A DNA stretch of 64,000 nucleotides from Naematelia aurantialba (Eukaryota; Basidiomycota; Tremellomycetes; Tremellales; Naemateliaceae): positions 558,001 to 622,000 of the forward strand of contig JAKFAO010000011.1 of assembly GCA_021527695.1 (NCBI GenBank), written 5' to 3'. The translations under genes were made by a program, and so were the position numbers. The notes below the pieces were generated by a model that was not told the origin of the DNA, made no database searches, and saw nothing but the letters and a program-made list of their open reading frames with translations. Of this stretch, positions 11,167 through 21,101 are shown one piece after another. How positions within the stretch are numbered: position 1 is the first letter of the stretch; each line of letters opens with the position of its first letter.

Positions 11167-13711
11167 ATGGCATGTCCTGCCAGCAAGCGGATCCTTCTCA
11201 CAACCTACCAGAGCGTTGGGCCAAGACAGATGCACCCATCCACATCTGACAGACTGCCACCACCACCCCGCCGCATACCGCCAACGGCCAATGAGGTCGA
11301 CCTAACCCCGACATCGTCGCGACCCCGTGCAATGCCTCCCCCGCCAACACGTTCCTTCTCGGGCTTGTCCATCGCCAACAAGGCCCGCTCGGCGTTCTGG
11401 GCGGCCGGATCGTTCGTGGCCTCCACGGCGACCCAGGCGGCATCGTCAGTGTCCCAGCGTGCAGATGACGGAAGCTGGGAGGAGTGGTTTCGCGACTGGA
11501 AGACTGGCCGGTCTGCTCCTCCGGGAGGGACGGAGAACCTGCATATTCTCCCTGGCTGGGCAGTCAAGCGATTTCGTGCGGGTGCACAACCTAGTCCTGA
11601 CCAGGGTGAGTGATTCTACTGATTTAGCTCTTGGGTGTACTTTAGTCTGTATGACGGCTGATGTCGCAGTGATGCCATTCGACTTGCACATATCAACATT
11701 GGGATTCTGCAATCACACACGAGATCCAGGCAGTGCAACGAGATCACAACGAGCGTTTATATCCCTTGCCAAGCGTATGTCCCTGTCGTACATCTGGAAC
11801 TCGAAAGAAGCTGAATAGGCAGGCTTTGCGGCTTTACCGAAACTCGTCCGAGATGCTGCGGAAGATACGCTGCGCCCGTTCGACCCCAACGGCCAACTCC
11901 ATTTACACTCTGAACCCGTCTCTGAATCCCCTGCTTCCACTCCTGGACTCACTGAGCCCCGAAAGATCGTCAGCACCGACCAGGCCTTTCTCGATCCTAG
12001 TATTCTCAGACGAGCGTACGATAACCTCGACGCACGGTTACGTCCATTCTGGGCATCTGTTCTTCCTAATCGTCGAATAACGCTCTCGGTTTTCAATACA
12101 CACAACTCACTTCTGCACTCTTCCGAGGAGCCCTTCTTTCGCACTTCCTTCTCGACCAATGCACAGGGACATTTCGCAAATCACATGGTGATTCCATGGG
12201 AGGTGATCGAGGACCATCACTTGGAGTACCGCGCACGGGCGTCGGGTGGCAAGGGCGGCAAGGACCCTTGGGTAGTGAAGATCAAGGCCGAGCTGCTGCC
12301 TCAGCCTGCTACTCCAAAAGCAAGAAGTCTTGATCCTACGACCGCCCGTGGAATCGGTGGGCAGGCCAGTCAATCACCGTCAGTATATTCCAGGGAAGAC
12401 AGGGCTAGAAGTGAAGAGCCGTCGATGGGCGAGCCCGAGGAGGTGGAAACCCCACCACCACGCCAAGTCAAGTTGCCAGAAGCTACGGTGACCATCACTG
12501 TCGCTGAGCCTGGCGGTGTGAGGGTCCTGTCAGATCTGGTGAGAAGCATCCGACGGGCGCGACTCCATACTGATGAGTCAGGATGACACGATCAAGCATA
12601 GTGACATCCTCGCGGGACCCAGAGAGGTTTTCAGGTATGTGCATCGGGCGCTAATGGTTAACTGAGCTGATCTGTGTAGGAACGTGTTTTGCCGCCCTGT
12701 CGAGGATATTTGCGTACCGGGCATGTCGGACCTGTTTCGGCTGATGGAGAAGGCAGGGGTATCGGGCTTCCACTTTGTCGTGAGTCCCTGCGCACGTTCA
12801 AAATATCAAGCGGCTGATACCAACAGTCCAATTCGCCGTTTGAGTTGCTTCCCACCATCTCGGACTTTTTCAAAGTACATGGATTCCCAAACCTTTTCTC
12901 CCTCAAAGTGAGTTGAAGCGTCGGGTCACACCACGACCACATGACGGATTCTGACTGTGACCAGCTCAAATTCTACGGCGGACGATCGATCGTGTCGAGC
13001 CTGCTGGAATCGCCGGGCGACAGGAAGCGTCAAGCGATTTTGGAGATATTCGATACATTCAATGCGGCGAAGTTTATCTGTTTCGGCGACTCGGGCGAAC
13101 AGGATCTCGAGCTGTACACCAGTCTAGCGATGGAACGTCCGGAGCAGGTGCTGGCCGTTTTTATACGGGACGTGACCAGTGATCGGATAGAGGGGTTGAA
13201 ACAGAGTTCACTGGTCCGGGCACCATCATTGCCAGACGTCGCCGCTCAGGTGCAGGACATGACGGCCGCTTCCCCCTCGCCATCGATCACGACGCGGCCC
13301 AAACGCTCCGCCACGACCGATACGACGGCGTCCACGTTATCCAGCATGTCGACGATGTCGGGGATGTCCACGACCTCGGCGGCTTCAGCGGCGTCTTCTC
13401 GCCGAGGATCGGACACACCTGACGTTGGTGGTGGTGGTGGTGGTGGTAGTGGTGGTGGTGGGAGTGCTGTTGCTCCGTCGCCGTCGGGATCGACGGAAGA
13501 CCTGGCGACGTCGATGGAAGAGCTACAGGCGCTCACGTCGGCTCAACAGAAGATTTTGAAACGCGCGGCGTTGTGGGAAGCGAGGCTGGACAAGGCGCGG
13601 CGGGATATACCCGACGGCGTGCCGCTGATTGTGTTCAAGGACGTCGAGGAGATTGGGGAGCTGGTGCCGAGCTTCGTTAAGGGCCATGTGGCGATGGCTG
13701 AGCCTGAGTAG
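11167..13711 (+). CDS. APP1: APP1-family phosphatidate phosphatase (DUF2183)
   Basis: App1-type enzymes are Mg2+-dependent phosphatidate phosphatases that make diacylglycerol at cortical actin/endocytic sites. The catalytic DxDxT motif is rebuilt by splicing: ...VRVLSDL at 12540, then an intron of about 44 nt, then DDTIKHSDILAGPREVF, giving D-L-D-D-T. Further family blocks are NVFCRPVEDICVPGMSDLF, GVSGFHFVSNSPFELLPTISDF, HGFPNLFSLK and KFYGGRSIVSSLLES...FICFGDSGEQDLELY. Upstream exons give LHILPGWAVKRF and SQRAFISLAK. The C-terminal third is Ser/Thr/Gly-rich with a Gly run. Eight or so exons are needed. The start was set at the ATG before ACPASKR; the frame is open further upstream. The last exon runs from about 12965 to the TAG at 13709-13711. 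Confidence 0.85.
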
Positions 13712-13742
13712 ACGACTTTGCGTCTTTACAAAGAGGGGTGGG

Positions 13743-13870
13743 GGAGAGTAGACGACTCCATCATCTAGAACAGAAGGACAGGGGAGCGTAGACGCGATCC
13801 ATCATCCAGAACAGAAGGACAGGGGAGCGTAGATGAGCCTCATCGTTCAGAACTGAAGGACAGGGTGAGG
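13743..13870. repeat. Intergenic tandem repeat, about 52-bp unit
   Basis: Three imperfect copies of a unit containing GTAGACG..CCATCATC..AGAACAGAAGGACAGGGGAGC directly after the APP1-like stop. The rest of the 13712-14204 gap shows no gene. Confidence 0.75.
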
Positions 13871-14204
13871 AGTGGCGAGTGGTTTCGAGTAGTGGTGGTG
13901 GCGAGTCGGTGGCGTAGAGAATGGGTGTCACTGTCGAGTCGAGCAGCTGGTAGTTTGGCGTACGCAGGAAAGAGACAGTACAGAGGGAACAAGGGTCGAT
14001 CTATTGCTTGTATGTATGCATCGCTGTTGTACTTGCAGCATGTGCCCGGGCACGACAGCAGTGTCAGCCGTCGTCGTGCAATCGCAGAAAAGTCCACGCA
14101 AGGATCCGACGCGTGTGTGGAGGCGGGTGTTTCGTTCGGCCGACTGTCAGCTGTTGAATCGTTTCTGACATTCGACTTTTACTGTCACCTTGCGCAAGTT
14201 GCTC

Positions 14205-17200
14205 ATGCCACCGACCAGGATGTCAGCAAAGATCACTGGTGGGTACCTCTTCTCCTCTCCTCTCCTCTTCTGCCGTGTCCGTCACCGGCATGTCGATACA
14301 CCGCCCACACCAGCTGGCACCGCTGAGACGACGGTAGTATCCATAAAACATGCTGGCAAGACCCATCCCGTCGAGGTCGATCCGGCGCAGCCTGCATTGG
14401 CGTTCAAGGAGAGCATCTATGCCGTCACCGGGGTTCCTGTAGGTGCGTGATTCGTTCTTCATCTCGATCTCCGTCTGCCAACTTTCTGTCTTCCTCGTCG
14501 CTTCCAGCACTGGCAATCTCCTGTCCACCCCTCATCGTCTCCGTCCTCATCTTCTTGTCCACATGCCTCGTCTGCATCACGGCGATCTCCTGTCCGCCTT
14601 CCTCGTCTCTATCTGGCATCTCCCTGCCCCCCGTCCTCGTCCCACTAGCACCCGTCGCAAGGGCACACGACCAACTGATGTCCACAGATCGCATGAAAGT
14701 CATGGTCAAGGGTATTCTCAAGGTGAGATCGCAGAGCGCCGACATTACATGCCGACTTCGAGGCTTATGGCGCAGGACGACGCGGATATGTCCACACTTC
14801 GGCTGAAGCCTGTGAGTTGCTCGACTTGCCCGGGTAGCGTATCCTTACCTCTCCCACATATCACCCCTCATCTCTTCCTGTGTATCGACATCTTTCGATG
14901 CGAACGGCCATAGCTAACCCCAACGTAGAATCAAGCCATCACTGTGCGTGCTGAGAACAGGCTACCCTGTGGCTGATAGACTGACTGCCGACAGGTCATA
15001 GGATCGGCCGGACCACTCCCTGAAGCACCGCAAAAGCAGACTTTGTTCCGTCAGTCATTTGTCCAAGCGGCTCCGTGTACCGTAGGGAGTCTGCATGCCC
15101 CGGCCGCAGCGTTCATCTCCCTGTATCGTGTCAGACTGAGGGTCTGAGCTGACAAGATGGTAGTGGAAGATATGCCAGACTCGCAAGTCGCTCTCCTGGT
15201 GAGTAATCTACTACGTACCACCCTAACGGCGTGCCTGGGCTGACGACCAGCAGAGCGGCACACCTCCCGGATTGGTCAACCTCGGCCAGACGTGCTACCT
15301 CAATTCGAGCCTGCAAGTCCTCCGCGCCATACCCCAGCTCGGCGTTGCTTTGAATGGGTTCGTCGCATCCTTGCATCCCGCTCAAACTTCCCCCACTCCC
15401 CGCGTCCTTGCCCGGGAACTGATTCGCCGCTGTTAGAGAGATCTCTGCGCCGAGATCAGCAGAAGGTGTCCTAACTCAGTCGATGCACCATCTCTACGCG
15501 GGCATGTCGAAGACTACAGAAGCGGTGCCGCCATTCGTGCTTCTATCGTCTTTGAGGAGACTTGCGCCGCAGTTCTCAGAGACGGACTCGTCTGGGCGAC
15601 CGGCTCAGCAGGGTGAGTGAGGCATCAAGAGGGTCCAGTGGGCTTGAATTGGAATGAAGGTCTGGACTGGGATATGTGAAGACCCGAGCTGGGCCGTGGA
15701 GACTCGATGGCAGCGGCTTGGCGAACGGAGCGGTGCATGCGGGGATCTGGATTTTCTGGAAGAGAAACCAGATTCTTCTGTGCACATTGAACTTCCCGCC
15801 GTCTCTCGAAGGTCCCATGTCCTCGCACGTCTCCAAGCGATGCCGACACAAGCCTGACATGTATAGACGCCGACGAAGCCTGGACGCAAATCATCTCGGC
15901 GCTTCGAGCGTCCCTACCTGGCTTCATTGACGACCAGATGACAGTCGAGCTGACCACCACGTGAGCATCACCGATATTCCTCCTGTCCATGAAGCTCGAC
16001 GCGTGTGACTCGTGTGCTGACGATCTATTAGTTCGTCCTCTCCGGAGGCTCCCGACGAGCCACCGACGATCAACACTGATCGTGTCCTCAAACTCGAATG
16101 CAATATATCCATCTCTACCAACTTTCTCTTGTCCGGGATCCTTGACGTGAGCTCTATCCGTAGGAGGGAATTGAGCTGATCAGGCACAGAGCTTAGATCA
16201 ACAGATAGAGAAGACCAGTCCGACATTGGGACGGACAGCGACCTATTCACAGTGGGTGTGAGCCGCCGGGAACGCTGATGTACAGAAAATCACGGCTATC
16301 CCGCCTCCCTCAAATCTTGGTCGTTCATATGGTACGCACACGGTTGTCAAAGCTGACGGCAGGTCCGCTTCTACTGGCGCAGAGATATCCAGTGAGCCGA
16401 GTCGGGTGGCCTCGCTGAATGAGCAGGAAGAAAGCCAAGATCATGCGGAAAGTGAAATTCCCACTGCAGTTTGACGCGCTCGATCTCGTACGCCACGCTC
16501 CGACACCATACGGTCTGCTGAAGTAGGGCAGGTGACAGATGAGTTGCGGACACGCATCATGCCGGTCAACTCGGCGACGCGGCAGATTCTCAAGGACCGC
16601 GATGACCGCGCAAAGGTCGCCAAGCGGGACAAGGCGCGGCCAAAGGCAGAGGGAAAGAGCGAGGACGAGCTGAGGGGAGAGGAAGATGAGACGGTGCGGA
16701 ACCTGGTTGATACCAACGCGCTGCGGGCGGTGGGGACAAATCCTACCGGCGTGTATGAGCTCTGCGGTGAGTGATGGGAAAAGGCGGGGAATGAGATTGA
16801 GGATGCGACGTGAGACTTGGATTTGAGAATGCGACTTGAGAGCGGGACTGGACTTGAGAATGCGACTTGAGAACGGATTTGAGAATGACACTCGGGAGCG
16901 GGATTGGAGTTGAGAATGCGACTTGAGAACGGATTTGAGAATGACACTCGAGAGACTCGGGAAGACTTGAGACTGGACTGGGGACAGGCTTCAAAGAGAA
17001 ACCTATGAGCTAATCTGTCAGGCGTCGTGACGCACAAAGGGGCCTCGGCAGACTCTGGTACGTAGGCTTGGCGGCAGCAGACCCCTCGCTGACAGCGCAG
17101 GCCACTACATTGGTTGGGTGCGCAAAGAAGGGTCCCGAGAGCCTTCTGGAGAGGAGGAGTGGTACAAGTTTGATGGTGTGTCTCTCGGAGCGAGTAACGC

Positions 17201-17448
17201 TGACCAGCAGACGACAAGGTCTCCACTGTCACTGCGTGAGTCGCCGAACATCTGCAGCGCTGCCGCAAGTCGGCGCTGCACGAGGCGGCGCTGGCACAAG
17301 GTGGTGCTGGCACAAGGCGGCACTTGCACAATGCTGGCATGATCGTCAGGTATTCGAGGCTGACGGCTGGTTTAGCGATAGAATTCTGTCCATGGATGGC
17401 GGTAATGAGACTGCATATATATTGCTTTACCGGCCTGTAATATTGTAG
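14205..17448 (+). CDS. UBP6: UBP6/USP14-type deubiquitinase with an element-supplied C-terminus
   Basis: Proteasome-bound ubiquitin hydrolase that trims chains from substrates. An N-terminal ubiquitin-like domain (SIKHAGKTHPVEVDPAQP...FKESIYAVTGVPV...KVMVKGILK...LRLKP) is followed by the USP domain: Cys box NLGQTCYLNSSLQVLRAIPQL near 15280, and His box THKGASADS/GHYIGWVRKEG then EEWYKFDDDKVSTVT near 17030-17235. At least a dozen short introns. The last intron is 17236-17375 (branch GCTGAC, acceptor TTTAG), and the last exon 17376-17448 encodes DRILSMDGGNETAYILLYRPVIL in two parts: 17376-17402 is host sequence; 17403-17448 belongs to the inserted LINE (see mobile element). Start: ATG at 14205 or 14220, same frame. 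The protein looks intact despite the insertion, since AYILLYR is the usual final strand of this family. Confidence 0.85.
16790..16985. repeat. Intronic minisatellite in UBP6
   Basis: Repeated GAGAATGCGACTTGAGA and GGATTTGAGAATGACACTCG units within an intron of the UBP6 gene, between the exon ending ...GVYELCG and the exon starting VVTHKGA. Confidence 0.75.
17392..17402. repeat. Target-site duplication, UBP6-side copy
   Basis: ATGGATGGCGG, identical to 19659-19669. The bases on each side differ between the two copies (CTGTCC before and TAATGA after here; GGCGAG before and GGAGAA after there), so the repeat is exactly 11 bp. It encodes Met-Asp-Gly and the first two bases of a Gly codon of UBP6. 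Confidence 0.85.
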
Positions 17449-19658
17449 AAGAAAGGGAAGTAACTATGAAAGTATACGTCAGTCCTCGTCTCCAGTGTCC
17501 ATTAGCTCCCTCTGAACGTTCTGCCCCTCGCTCTTGCAAGAGCGGTCGAGATGGCTGTCTTCATGGCGTCGTGTTGGGATGTTGGTATACCTTTCTTCCT
17601 CCATGTCCTCAGCTTCTCACAGGTCTGTTCCTCCATCAGGCCTCCCGTCGAAAAGATTAAAGGGAAGAAATTGGTGTTGGGGTCACGTTCGATGGGGAGT
17701 TTGTTCGCCTTGCGAGTTGCGTGGCTGGTGAGAGTGCGCGCTAGCCGGGTTTGAGTGTCTTCCCAGGGGGGAAGGTTTCGGGGCGGTGGAAGATGACGCG
17801 CGAGGTCTTGCCTTGTGTTGATGGCAAAGAGGGACATGACCTTGACATCGAATTCCTCCGGTTGAAAGGGGGGATCGTCGAGAGTGGACTCGATTCGTAT
17901 GTCATTCCTACGATCGCGTGTGTTGTTGATGAAAGGCTCGATTGTCACACGGGTGTCTGGCATCGTGCGCAAGGCTTCTGCCAGTCGGTATTTCACGGAA
18001 TCGTGCCGTTTCGTCTCGTATGTGTTTCGGCCGTGACAGATCTCGTCGTGACCCAGTTGATTCTGCATCGCGCAGCGGTCGCAGACGCCGCTGTGGCCGG
18101 GGATGAGGGTCCGGTAGTGCAGGTTGGCCATGATTGTCGAGTCGTTGAGCATAAAGCGTGCGGCCGATGGGAGAGCGTCGAGCCAGCGGCGTCCCAGGGA
18201 TGATCCGGCTTCAGTCATTGCTACTCGTTCGGTGAGGGTCAGGGAGGCGAAGAGTTCTTGGTGTTTGGTGTTATTTGCTTCCTGACATCTCTCCTTCTGG
18301 GAGCGTTTGTCCGAGTCTGGTTCAAGCTCCGGGACGAGCTGGGAGAGCACCCTGTCTGACAGGGCCGCGGCCGCGTCGTAGGCGTGGGAGTGGGCGGCCA
18401 TGTATGAGGTGAGGCCCATGCCGCCAAGGGAGGTGGGGAGGGAGATGATGAGGCGGTCCTTTGCCGTGTTCTCGGGTGAAGGCCCGCAGGACCGTATGGC
18501 ATCGAAAGTGGAGAGCAGAGTGGCATCGAGGCGGGACCAGAGGTCAGTCAGGTCGTTGGATGGTAAGGAGCGGAGTAGGTGGTGGAGGTTGAGCTGAAGG
18601 GATCTGCGGAGGATGATGAGGGCGTCTTGTTTGGGGAGGGGCGTGAGGAGGTGTAGCTTTGATTCGAGGTCGTCGATCTTGTCCGCCAAGAACACACGTC
18701 GTGCGGTTTCGGATCCTAGGCAGGTACCAAGGATTGGGATGGAGAGGTTCGGTTCATCAAGGTCATAAGACTTGCATTTGATGTGATTGAGCTTGAGGGG
18801 TGAGCCGGGTTGTGCGAAGAAGTCGAGGCATGTGCGCAAAGCGTCCTGCGAGTCGTCGTCGGGGCAGAGAATGAAGATGTCATCGAGGTAGGCGAGGACA
18901 AGGTACCGGGGTCCGAGGAGTTGCTGCAGATCCTCGATCAGGTCTTTTATTGCGATGGAGAAAAGGAGAGGTCCCATTGGGTCGCCTTGGCGGACTCCCT
19001 GAGAGGAGTTGATGGTGATGCTGATGCCGTCCGAATGGACAATGAGGGGGGTGGAGGCATTATGGGCCCACGAGGCGGCGCGGGCGAGATGGGGTGCATG
19101 TTTGATGAGGGCACGGCTGAGGAAAGAGCGGCTGAGATCATTGAAGCTGTTCACGGTGTCGAGGCAGATGAGACGGGAGTAGGGGAAGGCTGGATGTTTG
19201 TTGATGGAGTGAAGGACGGCTCGTACTATCGGCTCGCTGCCTCCCGGAGTCTTGACGCCGAATTGGTTGGGGGAGAGGAGCTCGGGCCTGAAATTGGAGT
19301 TGAAGATGGCTTTCATGGCGATGCGGTAGAACAGCTCGCCAATGGCAATTGGGCGGATGCCGTTGTCCGGTTTGAGGAGGGGGGTGAGGCGGGCGGTGCA
19401 TAGGAGGGTCTGGCCTGGGGCGATGCCGGCTGCCACCTGGGCTGTGAGGTTTGTGAGGAAGTCGGTAAATGCTGGCGCTCGAAGGGCAATTTTGGCCAGT
19501 TGGGCAGACCATCCAGAGGGGCCAGGGGAGGTATCGTTGGCCAGGGAGGTGACGACTGCGGAGATCTCGTCGGCGGTGGAGAGAGTTGCTCGGGAGAGGG
19601 CGGGGGGAAGAGGATTGTTGAACGGGTTTGCCTCTCCTTGAGGGTGTTTGCTGGCGAG
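17403..19658 (-). mobile_element. 5'-truncated RLE-class LINE inserted in the last exon of UBP6
   Basis: A 2,256-bp non-LTR retrotransposon in antisense to UBP6, bounded by an exact 11-bp direct repeat. Its 3' end faces the UBP6 coding region. Reading the + strand from 17403, the element's terminal 46 bases complete a Gly codon and encode NETAYILLYRPVIL then TAG. This replaces the tail that was pushed beyond the element's 5' end (19659-19745). The 3' untranslated part between the element's own stop (17502) and this recoded tail is only about 53 bases, with no poly(A). The 5' end cuts into the protein just upstream of the RT domain, as expected of incomplete target-primed reverse transcription. 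Endonuclease type (restriction-like) places it near the CRE/R2 group, whose members are site-specific. The target-repair reading is inference from the sequence. Confidence 0.8.
17502..19658 (-). CDS. LINE reverse transcriptase / restriction-like endonuclease (5'-truncated)
   Basis: About 718 codons belong to the element; the frame continues 19 more codons into antisense UBP6 tail, which are not element sequence. RT blocks in order: SPGPSGWSAQLAKIAL, LTPLLKPDNGIRPIAIGELFY, LICLDTVNSFND, SSQGVRQGDPMGPLLFS, and YLDDIF (near 18876-18893) in place of the commoner YADD. The C-terminal part has a Cys/His knuckle (CDRCAMQNQLGHDEICHG, near 18045-18105), then KRHDSVKYRLAEAL, RRNDIRI and EEFDVKVMSLF. 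This is the RHD...(P/N)D...D-x-K order of restriction-like endonucleases in R2/CRE elements. The frame is open with no stop, so the insertion is young. The N-terminal DNA-binding fingers expected of the family are missing by truncation, so this copy is probably not autonomous. Confidence 0.82.
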   Translation of the reverse strand, partial: LASKHPQGEANPFNNPLPPALSRATLSTADEISAVVTSLANDTSPGPSGWSAQLAKIALRAPAFTDFLTNLTAQVAAGIAPGQTLLCTARLTPLLKPDNGIRPIAIGELFYRIAMKAIFNSNFRPELLSPNQFGVKTPGGSEPIVRAVLHSINKHPAFPYSRLICLDTVNSFNDLSRSFLSRALIKHAPHLARAASWAHNASTPLIVHSDGISITINSSQGVRQGDPMGPLLFSIAIKDLIEDLQQLLGPRYLVLAYLDDIFILCPDDDSQDALRTCLDFFAQPGSPLKLNHIKCKSYDLDEPNLSIPILGTCLGSETARRVFLADKIDDLESKLHLLTPLPKQDALIILRRSLQLNLHHLLRSLPSNDLTDLWSRLDATLLSTFDAIRSCGPSPENTAKDRLIISLPTSLGGMGLTSYMAAHSHAYDAAAALSDRVLSQLVPELEPDSDKRSQKERCQEANNTKHQELFASLTLTERVAMTEAGSSLGRRWLDALPSAARFMLNDSTIMANLHYRTLIPGHSGVCDRCAMQNQLGHDEICHGRNTYETKRHDSVKYRLAEALRTMPDTRVTIEPFINNTRDRRNDIRIESTLDDPPFQPEEFDVKVMSLFAINTRQDLARHLPPPRNLPPWEDTQTRLARTLTSHATRKANKLPIERDPNTNFFPLIFSTGGLMEEQTCEKLRTWRKKGIPTSQHDAMKTAISTALARARGRTFRGS

Positions 19659-19669
19659 ATGGATGGCGG
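19659..19669. repeat. Target-site duplication, far copy
   Basis: Second copy of ATGGATGGCGG, at the 5' junction of the LINE. It is continuous with the displaced UBP6 tail. Confidence 0.85.
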
Positions 19670-19745
19670 GGGAGAAGATTCTGTCGCCTACATCCTGCTG
19701 TACCGGTACGTCCACGTCGCTCAGAGAGAACGAGGGTGCCGCTGA
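19659..19745 (+). pseudogene. Displaced original C-terminal codons of UBP6
   Basis: In the UBP6 frame this stretch reads MDGGGEDSVAYILLYRYV, then ten more residues and TGA at 19743-19745. Joined in thought to the host exon ending at 17402, it continues the UBP6 frame without a break, so it is the pre-insertion tail. It now lacks promoter, upstream exons and splice acceptor. Compared with the element-supplied tail, AYILLYR is identical in protein but uses different codons for five of the seven residues (Ala GCC/GCA, Tyr TAC/TAT, Ile ATC/ATA, Leu CTG/TTG, Leu CTG/CTT). Confidence 0.8.
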
Positions 19746-20433
19746 GGGCTCAGACCGGCTACGGAGGTGTAAGCGGCCGTACGATGCGGTGTGTGCATGG
19801 ATGGACCGCGTTATAATACCCTGCGTGCTGCGCCGTTGCTCCGATTCACACGCTCATGCATGTCGTGGAACGATACTGTCCTGGCGGTTGTCTAGCGGCA
19901 GTGTGCGTTCGTGACTGGTACACGGTGGTGTGCATGCGTGCTGTCACACCAACGGGCTGTGCTTGCGTGTTCTTCACGACTGAATGTCTGATTGTCTTTA
20001 CACGGCACGGCTGTGTATGCGTGACGGTCTTCACACGGCATATGTGTGACTGTGTGACTCGCACCACACGATAGCGCATGCGTGACTGTTGTTCTACGAG
20101 GTCGAATTGTGACTGTTGTTCAACGACAAGGACAATGACGCCAGTCGAAGACTTGAAACGCGCGTGCTGCCAAGTACGCGGCGCCGTTTTGTCCCTTTTG
20201 GGCATATCCAACCCCGTTTCATCCCCGCCCTTGGCAGCATTGTCACCACCGCGCCCCAAACGTGGACGTATGCTGCTCTATTGTGCTGACCAATACATGC
20301 GGCTGGAGAACAATCAGTGACGGTAGGGTGAAACGGTGGTAGTGCGAGAATCGCAAGACTCGCCACTGGGGAATGCGGACACAGGTAGGTACTGTAGGAA
20401 GGTGCCTGGGAGATTTCCCGGTAAAATTCCGCT
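19746..20433. other. Intergenic region with decayed CACACGG / GTGACTG repeats
   Basis: Between the UBP6 remnant and the pheromone promoter. Imperfect repeats such as GCGTGACTGTTGTTC and TTCACACGGC occur at 19900-20130. No gene is supported on either strand. Confidence 0.5.
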
Positions 20434-20550
20434 ATTGTTCGGTTTCCGCTGCATTCGTCGTCGCGTTTGCGTGTTATTGTTCCCCGTCGCAACTGTCCAC
20501 TCTGCACGTTCTGTTCATTGTTCGTCCCCCGCAGACGTCGGTCTCCCTCG

Positions 20551-20670
20551 AACGTTGGGTCTGTATTGTTTTCTTCTCCAGACGTCGGGTTTGTATTGTT
20601 TTCTCCCCCGGACGTCGGGTCTGTATTGTTTTCTTCCCCGGACGCCGGGTCTATTGTTCACCACGGTCCG
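20551..20670. repeat. Four 30-bp tandem repeats, each with one ATTGTT site
   Basis: Units at 20551, 20581, 20611 and 20641 follow GACGTCGGGTCTGTATTGTT plus a pyrimidine-rich tail; the last is diverged. Duplication of the unit has multiplied the ATTGTT sites at regular 30-bp spacing. Confidence 0.85.
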
Positions 20671-20797
20671 GGGGAACAGAACTGCGGTCGCAGCCTGTAG
20701 ACTATACGTGCCGTGCATCTCGTACTAACAGCCACAGAGCCTGCATTATTGTTCTATCACGGCCCAGAACGCACTGCGCAGGCCATACACAATACGT

Positions 20798-20896
20798 ACC
20801 ATCCGTAACTTCTACACCATCTGCACCATCCGCAACTTCTGCACCATCCGTAACTTCTGCACCATCCGTAACTTCTGCACCATCCGTACCATCCAT
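20798..20896. repeat. 18-bp tandem repeat in the pheromone promoter
   Basis: About five copies of ACCATCCGTAACTTCTGC, some shortened to 9 bp, lie between two groups of ATTGTT sites. Confidence 0.85.
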
Positions 20897-21101
20897 CCCG
20901 GGAGGGTGTATTGTCCCCCAACCCCCGGAATGTAAGGGAACGTTCAGAACAGGGGCAATACGGGGTCCGGAATTCTTCAGCTAGAGGATGCTATTGTTCA
21001 CCGAGCGAGACCGTATTGTTCGGGTCAGACTGCGCAGAGAACAATACGGTACCCCGAACGACAATGAGGGCGATAACGAGATGCCCAGACGAGGCGAGAG
21101 G

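Larger units (their letters stand above)
20434..21065. promoter_or_regulatory. Array of ATTGTT (HMG-box core) sites upstream of the pheromone gene
   Basis: ATTGTTC or ATTGTTT starts at 20434, 20476, 20517, 20565, 20595, 20625, 20653, 20748, 20993 and 21015 on the plus strand. ATTGTCC is at 20910, GAACAAT (the reverse) at 21039, and ACAAT at 21061. Chance would give well under one such 7-mer here. ATTGTT/AACAAT is the core bound by HMG-box (SOX-like) factors. Pheromone-response factors of basidiomycetes (Prf1 of Ustilago, Mat2 of Cryptococcus) are HMG proteins, so this is likely the pheromone response element array. Binding itself is inference. Confidence 0.75.

Noticed and set aside
19659..19715. 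First 19 codons of the apparent LINE frame
   Set aside because: They lie beyond the 11-bp target duplication and are antisense of the displaced UBP6 tail, so not element protein.
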